Below are positions 45,301 to 51,424 of a stretch of DNA of 64,000 nt, piece after piece. Under the pieces are notes generated by a model. It saw nothing but the letters and a program-made list of their open reading frames with translations, was not told the origin of the DNA and made no database searches. The position numbers and the translations under genes were made by a program. The stretch comes from Liolophura sinensis (taxonomy: Eukaryota > Mollusca > Polyplacophora > Chitonida > Chitonidae): assembly GCF_032854445.1 (NCBI RefSeq), contig NC_088305.1, positions 24,399,400 through 24,463,399 on the forward strand, written 5' to 3'. Positions within the stretch are counted from its first letter, which is position 1. Each line of letters begins with the position of its first letter.

Positions 45301-48088
45301 TACTGTAAGCAACCTACATGAATAAGGCCATGCATATTGTAAGCACCCTACATGAAATTGGCCATACATATTGTAAGCAACCTACATGTGTTAGGCCATC
45401 CTTAAAGTTTTAGCACCATTGTCATTGTTTTTAGGTTATTTACGGTATTCTGCATGTATAACCAATGTACAGATTATCAATGTCTATCTTGGATTCTGAA
45501 CTGAAACCAAATTCTTTTTTTTTCTGTCACTTCCACGTGGCCTGCAAGACCATTCTTCATACAAGGCCATCTCATGTCAGTCTCTTCTAGCAAATCAAAC
45601 TGTCATAAGGTGTTTATACAGTGTACAGGTAAGGGTCAATCAGGCAAAATTTGCATGACGTGCACCTTGTATGGTGGCTTATCCTACATCATACAGAACA
45701 CTCACTGGACATCAACAGTCATGTGTGGGGAATGTATGTGCCTGTTAACCCCAGCCGATACATCTGGTTACCTCCTTCTCATTGGGTGTGAGTGCAACAA
45801 TGAGTGTCGCTGCAGTGATTCGCAGATAGATCAGCTTTCTGCATTGAAATGATAGCTTCCTTTTTGCAGGATAAATACATTCCACGGATACTAAATGACA
45901 GGATACAGAAATATACGGTGACAGTGACTCAGACAGAATTATTAACACCATCCGTGTATTTGCTTATCCGGTCATTTACTGAGTAATTGTAACTAATAAT
46001 AACCAAATCATCCAATGCTCTGTAAGGCGAACTGTATGGCATCTCAAGACCCATAGTTTTTTCCAAGATCCATAGTTTTTTCCAAGATCCATAGTTTTTT
46101 CCAAGATCCATAGTTTTTCCAAGATCCACAGTTTTTCCTAAGATCCATAGTTTTTTCCAAGATCCATAGTTTTTCCCAAGATCCATAGTTTTTTCCAAGA
46201 TCCAAGTTATTTTCTCCACCCATAATACCAACTGCCTTCATATAAGTGGAAAATTCATGAGTACGCATGGCATTAAAAAAAAATACTTCAACACTCAAAA
46301 ACCGTAGATGAGCGAGGCATTATACTGTAGAAAACTGAATTTCCATAATTATAATGACATCCACTCCGGGTGTCATCTCATCATCGTGGCATCTCATTAC
46401 AGACGGAGACTGTGATGTGTATTGTAAGCAACCTAATAGGCCATCCGTCAAAACATCTATGTCGGGGGTAACACAACGCTATCAAGAAAAAATAAGGCCA
46501 GTTGGTAGCAACTAACTTATCTTTATTCTGAACCATGAAAGAGATAGGAATTTTAAAGATCTGATGGAAAAAGTTCCACAGATTTGGAAGCCTGGGTCAG
46601 TGGGGTTAACCCCAATAAACATATATTTAACAATGCTTTTATTGTTCAGCTATTTACCGTCTGATGACCCAGGAGCCTCCCAACCAACCTGGCTGCTGTG
46701 AGTTCAAGTCCAGTTCATGCTGACTTCCTCTCTGGCTGTACGTGGGAAGACCTGCACATGGTCGTGGGTTTCCGCCTACCACCATAATGCTGGCCAAAGT
46801 CGTATAAGTGAAATATTCTTGGGTACAGTGCAAAACACCAATCAAATAAATCAAATAAATAGATTTACCGCCTGCTCATTCCTCATGGCTATGAACTTGA
46901 TGCCCGCCTCCTGAGCAGCTGTGGCTATCTCCACGACAGGGACTCCCACAATACCAAATATGTATTCCACACCCTGGGAGCGAAAGAAGAAACAAACAGG
47001 TCAACTTTTTAAGTAGTAAAAAAAAAAAAACAAAGCAAAGACAAAAGAACAAGCTCAAATTCTGTAACAAGTTGACCTCTGAAATACAGGCTTACATGTA
47101 GGCGGAGAAATGCATTAATATGCTGTTAAATTTGATCAATTATATTAACCCAAACAGCAAATGCACAAAAACTTGATCCTCTCCTTTCGCCAGCCACGTC
47201 AATGTTTTATATCACACACCATTAACTGATTCATGACCCATGATTCTGTGAGCCCACCCCCTGATGATCTTGCTTGGACAAAATAGGGTTGTGAGTCGTG
47301 TAGCACTCGATCAGGCTTGGCCATGTTAAGGAGATCAAGTATGCCATTGATCAAGTATGCCATTGATCGAGTATGCCATTGATCGAGTATGCTATAGATC
47401 GAGCAGAAAGATGACTTAAAACTTGGCTTATACCAGTAGCAGAAACTACTGGTACCTAAATTATTAGGTTATTTCCCTACCTTTATCTTTTTTTTTTCTC
47501 CGCTGAAGTTATTTTTTTTTCAATTTCGGTCAAATGCTTGAATTTTATATCTGGATTTAAGAGCACTAATGATTATTTTGCATACTTAAGTGGATGTCAA
47601 ATCGAACAAAAGAAAACATGTCGTGTGTAGGATTCGAACTCCGGACAGTCAAAGAATAAAAAAGTATTATGTAGGCCTACTTGAACTAAGCAAGCGAATG
47701 TATTCGAAAGAATTTTCAGGTGAAAAAACATAACTGTGTGACTTAGAAAAAGAATAATCATAGAGCTTGAAGGTATAAATAAAGTGACTGACAAAGAGCA
47801 TCAATGCGACTGTAGTCTCAAAGTTTAATTCCTAGTAAAGAGTAAAGTCCACATTGCTGACACTTGGTGTTTGCAGTTAACGAACCGGCGAACGACTCAA
47901 CATTCGCCTTGCATAGCCTACACCATCGTAACATGTACACTTAGCTAAAGTGCATGCATGCATTTGCAGGCTTGTTACGTTGAAGAAGTAGATTAAGTTG
48001 TCACAGCTGGCAATACCTGATGGCGTAGGGCCTCTGCCAAAATATCTGCTCCTGTCCTCGCATCCTGCTCGCCGTGACCGTCTGCCAT
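21887..48088 (-). CDS. HACL1: 2-hydroxyacyl-CoA lyase 1, 18 coding exons (whole gene span)
   Basis: Thiamine-diphosphate enzyme of peroxisomal alpha-oxidation. The family cleaves 2-hydroxyacyl-CoAs (for example 2-hydroxyphytanoyl-CoA) to formyl-CoA and an aldehyde one carbon shorter. The 18 exons listed separately join with matching phases and GT-AG borders and align along the whole of human HACL1. Visible hallmarks are the N-terminal ThDP domain with the activating glutamate in MRNEQA, the central domain with [11 protein letters not shown], and a C-terminal ThDP/Mg site (GDS...NNNG) shared by exons 15 and 16. The protein ends in SKL, a canonical PTS1, where human HACL1 ends in SNM. The exons total 1,731-1,732 bases as read. 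Allowing for three missing bases in exons 14 and 15 and one extra G at the exon 8 donor gives 578 codons including the stop, against 578 residues in human. All four discrepancies lie in short homopolymers, so consensus errors are likelier than a pseudogene. Confidence 0.95.
22636..22822 (-). CDS. HACL1: HACL1 exon 17
   Basis: 187 bases, starting with [20 protein letters not shown] and ending QRKTQ at CAG|GTGAGC. It is the C-terminal part of the ThDP pyrophosphate domain. The first base completes Ser with exon 16. Confidence 0.95.
22980..23700. repeat. ~45-bp minisatellite in HACL1 intron 16, about 14 units
   Basis: The unit is 'gcttaacttgtaataaactt' followed by 'gattttgaacaactttttgctca'. Units vary by a few bases. 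It starts a little before 23,060 with weaker similarity. Confidence 0.9.
23912..24050 (-). mobile_element. SINE family 1 copy, internally deleted, intron 16
   Basis: Tail, 'gtactcaagaatatttcac', then a jump to 'agcattatggtgggagga' and 'acgaccatctacaggttt'. Part of the body and the head are missing. Confidence 0.7.
24085..24448. repeat. 39-bp tandem repeat in HACL1 intron 16, about 9 units
   Basis: The unit is 'cttcctactgtttagcactc' followed by 'acagtgattaggccataga'. It is nearly identical between units, so the array is young. Confidence 0.95.
24838..24945 (-). CDS. HACL1: HACL1 exon 16
   Basis: 108 bases encoding [20 protein letters not shown] and onward to a CTCAG|GTAATG donor. NNNG is the second half of the ThDP-binding motif. 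It joins exon 15 through a split Arg codon (AG|G). Confidence 0.95.
25420..25600 (-). mobile_element. SINE family 1-like relic, intron 15
   Basis: 'gattagtgttttacgcctta' and 'ctcaaaaatatg' resemble the tail half of the family. The rest is strongly diverged. Confidence 0.4.
25764..25920 (-). CDS. HACL1: HACL1 exon 15, with two one-base discrepancies
   Basis: It encodes [12 protein letters not shown], then [20 protein letters not shown], then [16 protein letters not shown], matching human residues in order. The frame shifts by one base near 25,880 (human-like 'ttggga' reads 'ttgga') and again near 25,815 ('atccag' reads 'atcag'). Both are one-base losses in homopolymers. The exon holds the GDS half of the ThDP motif. 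Confidence 0.93.
26455..26765 (+). mobile_element. SINE family 2 copy, HACL1 intron 14
   Basis: It reads in the opposite direction to the 10.3-kb copy. The B-box-like 'ggtcaatcctgggt' is at the left, and 'cgtcatatgactgaac' with 'ccaagtac' is at the right. No coding capacity. Confidence 0.75.
27110..27209 (-). CDS. HACL1: HACL1 exon 14, with one one-base discrepancy
   Basis: 100 bases encoding [19 protein letters not shown], then in a shifted frame [15 protein letters not shown], as in human (MDIGRTVLQNYLPRHR). One G is missing near 27,152 (ATGGAC reads ATGAC). The split Arg codon CG|A joins exon 15. Confidence 0.93.
27317..27372. repeat. (TA)n microsatellite, intron 13
   Basis: About 28 TA units preceded by (aat)n. 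Open Tyr-Ile frames are artefacts. Confidence 0.9.
27722..28275. mobile_element. palindromic foldback element (MITE family A), copy 1, intron 13
   Basis: About 550 bp whose two halves are inverted copies of each other. The left side reads 'aacataaaaatgac', 'tcagatgaaagagtgcaaaa' and 'gtgggtatttgggacca'. The right side reads the same blocks in reverse complement. Related copies lie at 32.85 and 53.49 kb. There is no coding capacity, so it looks like a non-autonomous DNA element. Confidence 0.8.
28285..28470. repeat. imperfect two-unit tandem duplication, intron 13
   Basis: A ~95-bp segment with 'gaccatgtcctatgtgcgta', 'catgtacctcagtccta' and 'agtttggtg' occurs twice in a row. Confidence 0.75.
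28891..28944 (-). CDS. HACL1: HACL1 exon 13
   Basis: 54 bases encoding [18 protein letters not shown] between TTGCAG and GAG|GTAGGT. It matches human SLPMNYYTVFYHV. Phase 0 at both ends. Confidence 0.9.
29020..29340. repeat. ~27-bp degenerate tandem repeat, intron 12
   Basis: About 12 units of 'ggcagatcaagcccaggggg' plus 'aaagca', purine-rich on the plus strand. Confidence 0.85.
29700..29872 (+). mobile_element. SINE family 1 copy, 3' part, intron 12
   Basis: 'ggtctggcagcaacctgcgg', 'tgcctggtttcctcctacca' and tail 'caatgaaataaataaataaa'. The head is lost. Confidence 0.8.
30234..30341 (-). CDS. HACL1: HACL1 exon 12
   Basis: 108 bases. [15 protein letters not shown] aligns with human SKWWKTLREKMKSNE. 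Borders ATACAG and CAG|GTGAGA, phase 0 both sides. It is part of the central domain to C-terminal linker. Confidence 0.92.
30755..30915 (-). mobile_element. SINE family 1 copy, head half, intron 11
   Basis: 'gaccatccgcaggttgctga', 'gccagcatgagctggacttg' and a head remnant 'gctagcgtgctaatcccc'. The tail half is missing. Confidence 0.75.
31700..32015 (-). mobile_element. SINE family 2 copy, diverged, intron 11
   Basis: 'atctttcaatcacatgacaa', 'aagacaccagacatgacacc' and 'gtcacattatactgacacca', with a right end near 'gatcccaggtctccc' that resembles a tRNA-like head in reverse. Confidence 0.65.
32093..32377 (+). mobile_element. SINE family 1, full length, intron 11
   Basis: The best reference copy, about 285 bp. 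The head is 'ggcctctgtggctctgtcgg' with an A box, then a B-box-like 'gtgagttcaagtcc', then the body with 'tttgcccggtttcctcc', and a tail of repeated aaat. It is tRNA-derived and non-coding, with the polymerase III promoter inside. Confidence 0.9.
32453..32536 (-). CDS. HACL1: HACL1 exon 11
   Basis: 84 bases encoding [20 protein letters not shown] and onward, matching human VDICAEELGNNVKPAVTLLG. Borders GTGCAG and CAG|GTAAGC, phase 0. Confidence 0.95.
32850..33360. mobile_element. palindromic foldback element (MITE family A), copy 2, intron 10
   Basis: It begins 'ggtggagaaaacataaaaa' and contains 'gaaagagtgcaaaa', 'tggtcttcaat' and later 'ttggtcccaaatgcccacca'. The right end is shortened relative to copies 1 and 3. 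Confidence 0.75.
33508..33613 (-). CDS. HACL1: HACL1 exon 10
   Basis: 106 bases encoding [20 protein letters not shown] and onward, nearly identical to human. Borders CACCAG and CAG|GTTGAG. The first base completes Lys with exon 9. Confidence 0.95.
33894..34029 (-). CDS. HACL1: HACL1 exon 9
   Basis: 136 bases. [20 protein letters not shown] aligns with human [20 protein letters not shown]. The end TCCAA|GTAAGT gives a split Lys codon. Confidence 0.95.
34478..34725 (-). mobile_element. SINE family 2 copy, head truncated, intron 8
   Basis: It opens with (gagt)n and 'gcttggggtttaacgttgtg' and passes through 'tttttcagtcatatgacgcc'. It stops at 'gcactatccccttaa', without the tRNA-like head. Confidence 0.78.
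34865..34977 (-). CDS. HACL1: HACL1 exon 8, donor with one extra G
   Basis: It encodes [20 protein letters not shown] and then [17 protein letters not shown]. The phase needed by exon 9 is met if the exon ends AAAG before GTGAAT, but the sequence reads AAAGGGTGAAT, one G too many. This is either a homopolymer error or an alternative acceptor in exon 9 that would drop two residues. Confidence 0.88.
35224..35318 (-). CDS. HACL1: HACL1 exon 7
   Basis: 95 bases encoding [20 protein letters not shown] and onward, matching human [20 protein letters not shown]. Borders GACAG and ATCAG|GTAAAA. The last Ser codon is split with exon 8. Confidence 0.95.
35440..35735 (-). mobile_element. SINE family 2 copy, intron 6
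   Basis: 'caacaatttttcagtcatat' to 'ggattgatactggatctacc'. It has the tRNA-like end on the right but lacks the first ~50 bases on the left. Confidence 0.78.
36850..36927 (-). CDS. HACL1: HACL1 exon 6
   Basis: 78 bases. [20 protein letters not shown] aligns with human YTKFSARPSSIEAIPFVIEK. Borders CCGCAG and ACA|GTAAGT, phase 0. Confidence 0.95.
37040..37685. repeat. compound array: (CACT)n plus a SINE 2 end segment, about 14 units, intron 5
   Basis: Each unit is a (ctca)n run followed by 'cagcttcactaacgttaaac' and 'cccaagca'. In reverse complement 'gcttggggtttaacgtt' after (gagt)n equals the tail end of SINE family 2, so the array seems to have grown from the edge of such a copy. Confidence 0.92.
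38578..38735 (-). mobile_element. SINE family 1 copy, rearranged, intron 5
   Basis: Tail 'tttatttatttatttgacag', then 'caagagtatttcacttatac' and 'agccagaattacgatgggaa'. A body piece with 'ggccagcattatcgtggggg' occurs again just after. Confidence 0.65.
38840..38912 (-). CDS. HACL1: HACL1 exon 5
   Basis: 73 bases encoding PLIVIGGS and GAFQEYPQ, as in human PLLVIGGS...GAFQEFPQ. The first base completes Trp with exon 4. Ends CTCAG|GTACTA. Confidence 0.93.
39388..40288. repeat. ~20-bp minisatellite, left block, intron 4
   Basis: Units like 'gtgagtgaatgctttggtgg' and 'atag', with a higher-order duplication: the stretch from about 39,500 recurs near 39,780. Long minus-strand frames rich in His, Ser, Leu and Thr are by-products. 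Confidence 0.9.
40289..40545 (-). mobile_element. SINE family 1, near full length, inside the minisatellite
   Basis: Tail at left, 'cttatacgacagcagccagc', 'accatctgcaggttgctgga', and a head remnant 'gctggcgtactaaccccgat'. It splits the 39.4-41.3-kb array. Confidence 0.8.
40546..41300. repeat. ~20-bp minisatellite, right block, intron 4
   Basis: Alternating 'gaatgatttggtgagtgggg' and 'gagcagataagt' subunits. The ~60-bp higher-order unit is most regular from 41,000 to 41,260. Confidence 0.9.
41310..41437 (+). mobile_element. SINE family 1 fragment, intron 4
   Basis: 'gtatgtgggaaggtttgcca' to 'cttgagtatggcagaaaaca', diverged and without the head. Confidence 0.6.
41496..41671 (+). mobile_element. 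SINE family 1 copy, intron 4
   Basis: 'agctcatgctggcttcctct' through 'ctgtcgtcgtataagtgaa' to a tail of five aaat units. It ends about 28 bases from the exon 4 donor. Confidence 0.78.
41700..41780 (-). CDS. HACL1: HACL1 exon 4
   Basis: 81 bases encoding [20 protein letters not shown], matching human [20 protein letters not shown]. Borders TTGCAG and TG|GTGAGT, with Arg and Trp codons split at its two ends. Confidence 0.96.
41854..42018 (+). mobile_element. SINE family 1 copy, 3' part, intron 3
   Basis: 'gtctgcagatggtcgtgggt', 'ctcccaccataatgctggcc', and a tail of about seven aaat units. Confidence 0.8.
42480..42960. repeat. 43-bp minisatellite, first block, intron 3
   Basis: About 11 units of 'tctgatgaaggccgggccta' plus 'tcatgtatggtttgatgctgttc'. 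Confidence 0.93.
43180..43358. repeat. 43-bp minisatellite, second block, ending beside exon 3
   Basis: Four further units of the same 43-bp repeat after a 220-bp gap of other sequence. The last partial unit ends about 15 bases from the exon 3 splice donor. Confidence 0.9.
43374..43414 (-). CDS. HACL1: HACL1 exon 3 (41-nt small exon)
   Basis: It encodes [14 protein letters not shown], as in human [14 protein letters not shown], between a TATAG acceptor and CG|GTGAGT. It joins exons 2 and 4 in phase. A minisatellite lies within 15 bases of its donor. Confidence 0.93.
43464..43650 (-). mobile_element. SINE family 1-like fragments, intron 2
   Basis: A reverse tail (tttatttatttatttgataa) is followed by unrelated sequence. 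A second diverged start at 43,545 has 'catactcgagaatttttcac' and 'cgatggcgatgagttttatg'. Confidence 0.5.
44140..44706. repeat. ~29-bp minisatellite with ~176-bp higher-order repeat, intron 2, left block
   Basis: The base unit is 'catactgtaagcaacctaca' plus 'tgaataagg'. A six-unit block marked by 'gcatactgctaacaaccta' repeats at about 44,184, 44,360 and 44,536. Confidence 0.9.
44707..44913 (-). promoter_or_regulatory. intronic duplicate of the HACL1 promoter, 5' UTR and first five codons
   Basis: 207 bases nearly identical to 48,073-48,282. The only differences seen are one missing CAG triplet and three single bases. On the minus strand it ends with ATG and the codons for MADGH. Its other end is sharp at 'ctttgctaattat'. 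It contains a polymerase III B-box-like block (gagttcgaatcc), so it may itself be a mobile repeat. Confidence 0.85.
44916..45400. repeat. ~29-bp minisatellite, right block, intron 2
   Basis: It starts with a second copy of the 'ggcaccaacaatacactttt' segment that also precedes the left block at 44,092. It then continues with the 29-bp units. Confidence 0.88.
45401..46039. other. unique intron 2 sequence
   Basis: A 92-codon plus-strand frame at 45,574-45,852 is cysteine-rich (CECNNECRC). It lies inside an intron of the opposite strand and matches no family I recognise. Confidence 0.4.
46040..46207. repeat. 19-20-bp tandem repeat, about 9 units, intron 2
   Basis: Unit 'aagatccatagttttttcc'. 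Confidence 0.93.
46658..46860 (+). mobile_element. SINE family 1 copy abutting the exon 2 splice donor
   Basis: B-box-like 'gtgagttcaagtccag', body, and tail 'caaataaatcaaataaat'. The tail ends at 46,860. The minus-strand donor GT is at 46,868-46,867, so only eight intron bases separate them. Confidence 0.85.
46869..46973 (-). CDS. HACL1: HACL1 exon 2
   Basis: 105 bases encoding [20 protein letters not shown] and then MRNEQA. The Glu of NEQA is the conserved ThDP-activating residue of the family. Borders TCCCAG and GCG|GTAAAT, phase 0. Confidence 0.96.
48017..48088 (-). CDS. HACL1: HACL1 exon 1 (coding part)
   Basis: The start codon lies in AAAATGG. It encodes [20 protein letters not shown] and LRHQ, ending CAG|GTATTG. 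In-phase joining to exon 2 gives ..[11 protein letters not shown], like human LKTQDVEYIFG. It is the only ATG in the frame just upstream. Confidence 0.92.
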
Positions 48089-48282
48089 TTTAGCTGTCAT
48101 ATGGACGAGAGTTATGTCCCCTTATAGCAGCAGTCGACCCTCGTTTGTATTACACAAGGCCGTGAGTTCGAATCGCGCTTCAGTTCGATCGACTGCGGCA
48201 TTACACCCAAAAGTCCTTGAGGTAATTGTCTGACATTTGTCACTGTAATTCCGGTAGTTTATAAGTATCCTTTGCTAATTAT
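48089..48282 (-). promoter_or_regulatory. HACL1 5' UTR and promoter-proximal region
   Basis: On the minus strand it holds GCTATAAGGGGAC about 45 bases before the ATG, a TATA-like block that may or may not be used. The whole segment is duplicated at 44,707-44,913. Confidence 0.5.
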
Positions 48283-48455
48283 GCCACATGTAACGGCACG
48301 TCTGCTCCAGATTCCGTCCCACCCATTAGCCTGAACGCTCGATCCAGCACGCATAAACAACGATCCGCCCGACTCGATATCTGATGAATATTACACTATA
48401 CTCAGTCAAAGTGTGTATAGTTTCCTTAATGGTGGAGCGTAGCCTACTCCGAGAT

Positions 48456-48853
48456 TACTCTGATATTAGGTTTGGTAAAATTTTGTTCGACCAAGGATGG
48501 CCCAAACCAACGTCAGAGCACGCTCTTTATAAAAACCTGGTGGACGTACCTACCCATGCCAAATAAATCTAGGCTCTCTATATAAAGCTGGTCGGTTTGA
48601 GCATCACCAAGTAATTGCGGGCCCACACGGCCTAGTAAATAAACAATCGACGAAGTGCATGCTTGCGATAAATCGATAGACAAAAAGGTAATGAAAATAC
48701 GTGTCTACAAATATAAGGCAGTGGAGACGTATTTCTCAAACGCCAATTGTCAGGGCAACTCCATCAAGTTTTTATATGAAGCGCGCTCTGACGTTAGTCT
48801 GGGGGCAATCATTGGCCGAACAAAATTTTGCTAAACCTAACACCAGAGCATTG
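48456..48853. mobile_element. ~400-bp element with ~100-bp inverted repeats, upstream of HACL1
   Basis: The left arm has 'ttaggtttggtaaaattttg' and 'aacgtcagagcacgctcttt'. The right arm carries the reverse complements ('caaaattttgctaaaccta' and 'gcgcgctctgacgtt'). The ~200 bases between the arms have no coding capacity. Likely a foldback DNA element. Confidence 0.75.
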
Positions 48854-48899
48854 TCGGTCTAGGTGGACAGCAGAGTCGAAATAACACGATGTGTAGGTT

Positions 48900-49670
48900 G
48901 TCCGCATTTACCGACAAAGACTGACAACTCATCAAGCAATTTCTACACTCTGGACGAGTTGCGACAACAACGTCCTTATCCAAAGTAACTATCTGCTGGT
49001 TTGGTGTCTTAAACGTGACATCAAAATACTTGGATTATTCGATCACCTCCTCAAGTTGGTCCACCATATGCTTAAGCGCTTTCACTAATTGAGCTAATTC
49101 AACTCAGAAAGCTTAGTCACGACAATATCAGCCATGAAAGACTCCTGTCAGTTTTCCGACTAACCAAGTGAGTCAACTGACTCAGCTCAGTTATATCACT
49201 TTTTCAGTTTTCTGAGTTGAATTAATTCAATTATGTAACTCAGATTTTCGAGTCCGTCGATCTAAGCTTTTCTCTCAGTGTGTATAAAGTTCCGATAGAA
49301 ATACTGTCGCGGAGACTTCGGATGAAGGTTGTCATCGAAGTGAAATAAAAGCATAGGGATATGGGTAGATGTAGGTTCTACTTTGCGTGAATTAATGAAG
49401 ATAATTATGGTGGATATTAGTTAAAACTCAAGCGGATGAACACACTTGGCAATAGGAGTTAATCACCTGCGTAACCGTTGTCAAGATAGCATCTCCTTGT
49501 TGAGTGTCCAATGGCTGCTCCCACAGCTTACCAAGACAGAAATTGATGGCGTTTTTCTCGTTTTCATAGGATTACACGCCATTCTCTTCTGGGGCCACTT
49601 TCACAAAGATGTCATACTTGTACGATATCGCACATATAAGACAATGCTACGTTAACAGTGACGTACAAAG
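48900..49670. other. unassigned intergenic DNA
   Basis: No exon of either gene and no clear repeat recognised. Confidence 0.45.
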
Positions 49671-49679
49671 TATCGTATT

Positions 49680-49786
49680 CCGCCGGGCTCTGCCCTGTTT
49701 CCTCCCACCATAATTCTGGCCGTCGTCGTATAAATGAAATATTCTTGAGCACGGCGTAAAACACCAATCAAATAAATATATAAATC
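49680..49786 (+). mobile_element. SINE family 1 fragment, 3' third
   Basis: 'gccgggctctgccctgtttc', 'attctggccgtcgtcgtata' and tail 'caatcaaataaatatataaa'. Close to the family consensus. Confidence 0.8.
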
Positions 49787-49974
49787 AAAATATCGTACGA
49801 CAAATGTACGATGAATAAATGTCGTAGGCTGCTTTTTGAAACTGGGTCCTGTTGCGCTGCGGTGTTTGGGGACTACCTCATTGCTTTACGAGCCCAGCAA
49901 GACAGAAACAGTGACATGTATGACAGAAAAGGACCAAATTTTACACCTCTATGGGACCGACTTGTTGTAGATGT

Positions 49975-50465
49975 GCAGTGTTCAGGTGTTGGATGTCGTG
50001 TCTGGGTGTCTTTGATTTGCTGATTCATTAACATCGCGCTCGGTACAAATCTGACCGTCCAACGGGTGTCATGTCTGGGTGTCTTTGATTTGCTGATTCA
50101 TTAACATCGCACCCTGTACAAATCTGACCGTCCACCAGGTGTCATGTCCGGGTTACCTTTGATATGCTGACTTAGCAGTACAAATTTTTTTGACGGTCGG
50201 TTGGATGTCTGATATATCTGATTCTTTGACATAGCGGTACAAATCTGACATTCTGCCGGGAGTCGTGTCTCGGTGTCTTTGATATATGCTGATTCATTGA
50301 CTTAGCAGTACAAATTTGATGGTGAGTCGGGTGTCATGTCTGAGGTCTCTTTCATATATGCTGATTCACTGACACAGCAGTACATATTTGACGGCCGACC
50401 GGGTGTCATGCCTGGGGATCCTTTAATATGTGTTGATTGACATAGTTATACAAATTTGACGACCC
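49975..50465. repeat. ~60-bp degenerate tandem repeat, about 8 units
   Basis: The unit has 'ggtgtcatgtctgggtgtct', then 'ttgatttgctgattcattaa', then a 'cagtacaaatctgacggtc' block. Confidence 0.85.
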
Positions 50466-50474
50466 GACGTAATG

Positions 50475-50690
50475 TAGATAATTTATAATGCTGCCTCAGT
50501 GGTCTACGCCAAGACACAATGCAGGCACGAAGTACCACTAAGTCACATTATGCTCACACCTGGTCGACCAGCACTTAACCTATTCCATTTGTCTTGAACG
50601 CCAAACCAGGCAGTTCCGAGATTACCGATGCTATAATCCTAGGTATGACTCTGTTCGAGATTAAACCCCGGATCTACCTTTTATCGCAAA
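50475..50690 (-). mobile_element. SINE family 2 fragment, diverged
   Basis: 'gtcacattatgctcacacct', 'cttgaacgccaaaccaggca', and a right end with 'gagattaaaccccggatcta', all in family order. Confidence 0.6.
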
Positions 50691-50823
50691 AACTCTCCAA
50701 AAAAAAAAATGCAAGACCATTTGTATGACCCAAGGGCCACGCGGAACTGGCACGTCCATAAAAAACAACAACAACAAAGAACAAGAAGATAAATTTTTCT
50801 GAGCAGCAAGCTTAACGCAAGGG

Positions 50824-50829
50824 TTTATT
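50824..50829 (-). terminator. candidate polyadenylation signal AATAAA, SCO-spondin-like gene
   Basis: Minus-strand AATAAA about 590 bases after the proposed stop codon at 51,417. Position is the only support. Confidence 0.35.
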
Positions 50830-51416
50830 TACTTGTACAGTAACAAGGACGAATACACACAGAAGGTAAACTGAGACAGAACTACACAGACACTAGAATA
50901 ACATATAATGGAAAGAGAAGCAATCCGTCCAGGGAGAGGGTCAGTTACCATGGAAACAAGGCAAAACTTTGCATACAAAGCGCTCCAGCTTTCATTCTGG
51001 TCAAAACTATATACATGACGTTCCAGATGGAATTATCCCAAGTATACACGTTGATCTATGTGCATTCTTATTATGGGTATGTTCGGTGACCTTTGCCGAC
51101 TGGCCAATCAAAATGCTGTCTCGTTGCTCACGTAGCTACTCAAATGGGGAGTCATACAGGCTTGCATCTCTCAATAAATATAGAGGTACAGGTAATTAAC
51201 AAAATATAGATAAAAGAATATGTAAATTTAACACTGAACAAAGACACATTGCACATTAATATGCATACTATATATATATGCGCAAAGGGCAGGTACTTTT
51301 TTTCTTTTTGGTTTTTAAATTGCTGGGGGTATTTTATGGGTAAGTAGTCGTAGTCCTCTTAACGCTGATAGGTCGTCTTCCGGGATCAAGTATTTTGCAT
51401 CAATGTTTCGCTGGCT

Positions 51417-51424
51417 TCAGGGAA
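51417..51424 (-). CDS. proposed last exon of the SCO-spondin-like gene (stop codon)
   Basis: A strong pyrimidine tract and CAG on the minus strand precede TTCCCTGA. With the last G of the cystine-knot exon this reads Val-Pro-stop. Very short coding part, so only moderate support. Confidence 0.5.

Noticed and set aside
45574-45852. 92-codon Cys-containing plus-strand frame
   Set aside because: Intronic on the opposite strand of HACL1, no signal peptide, no known cysteine framework; likely chance.
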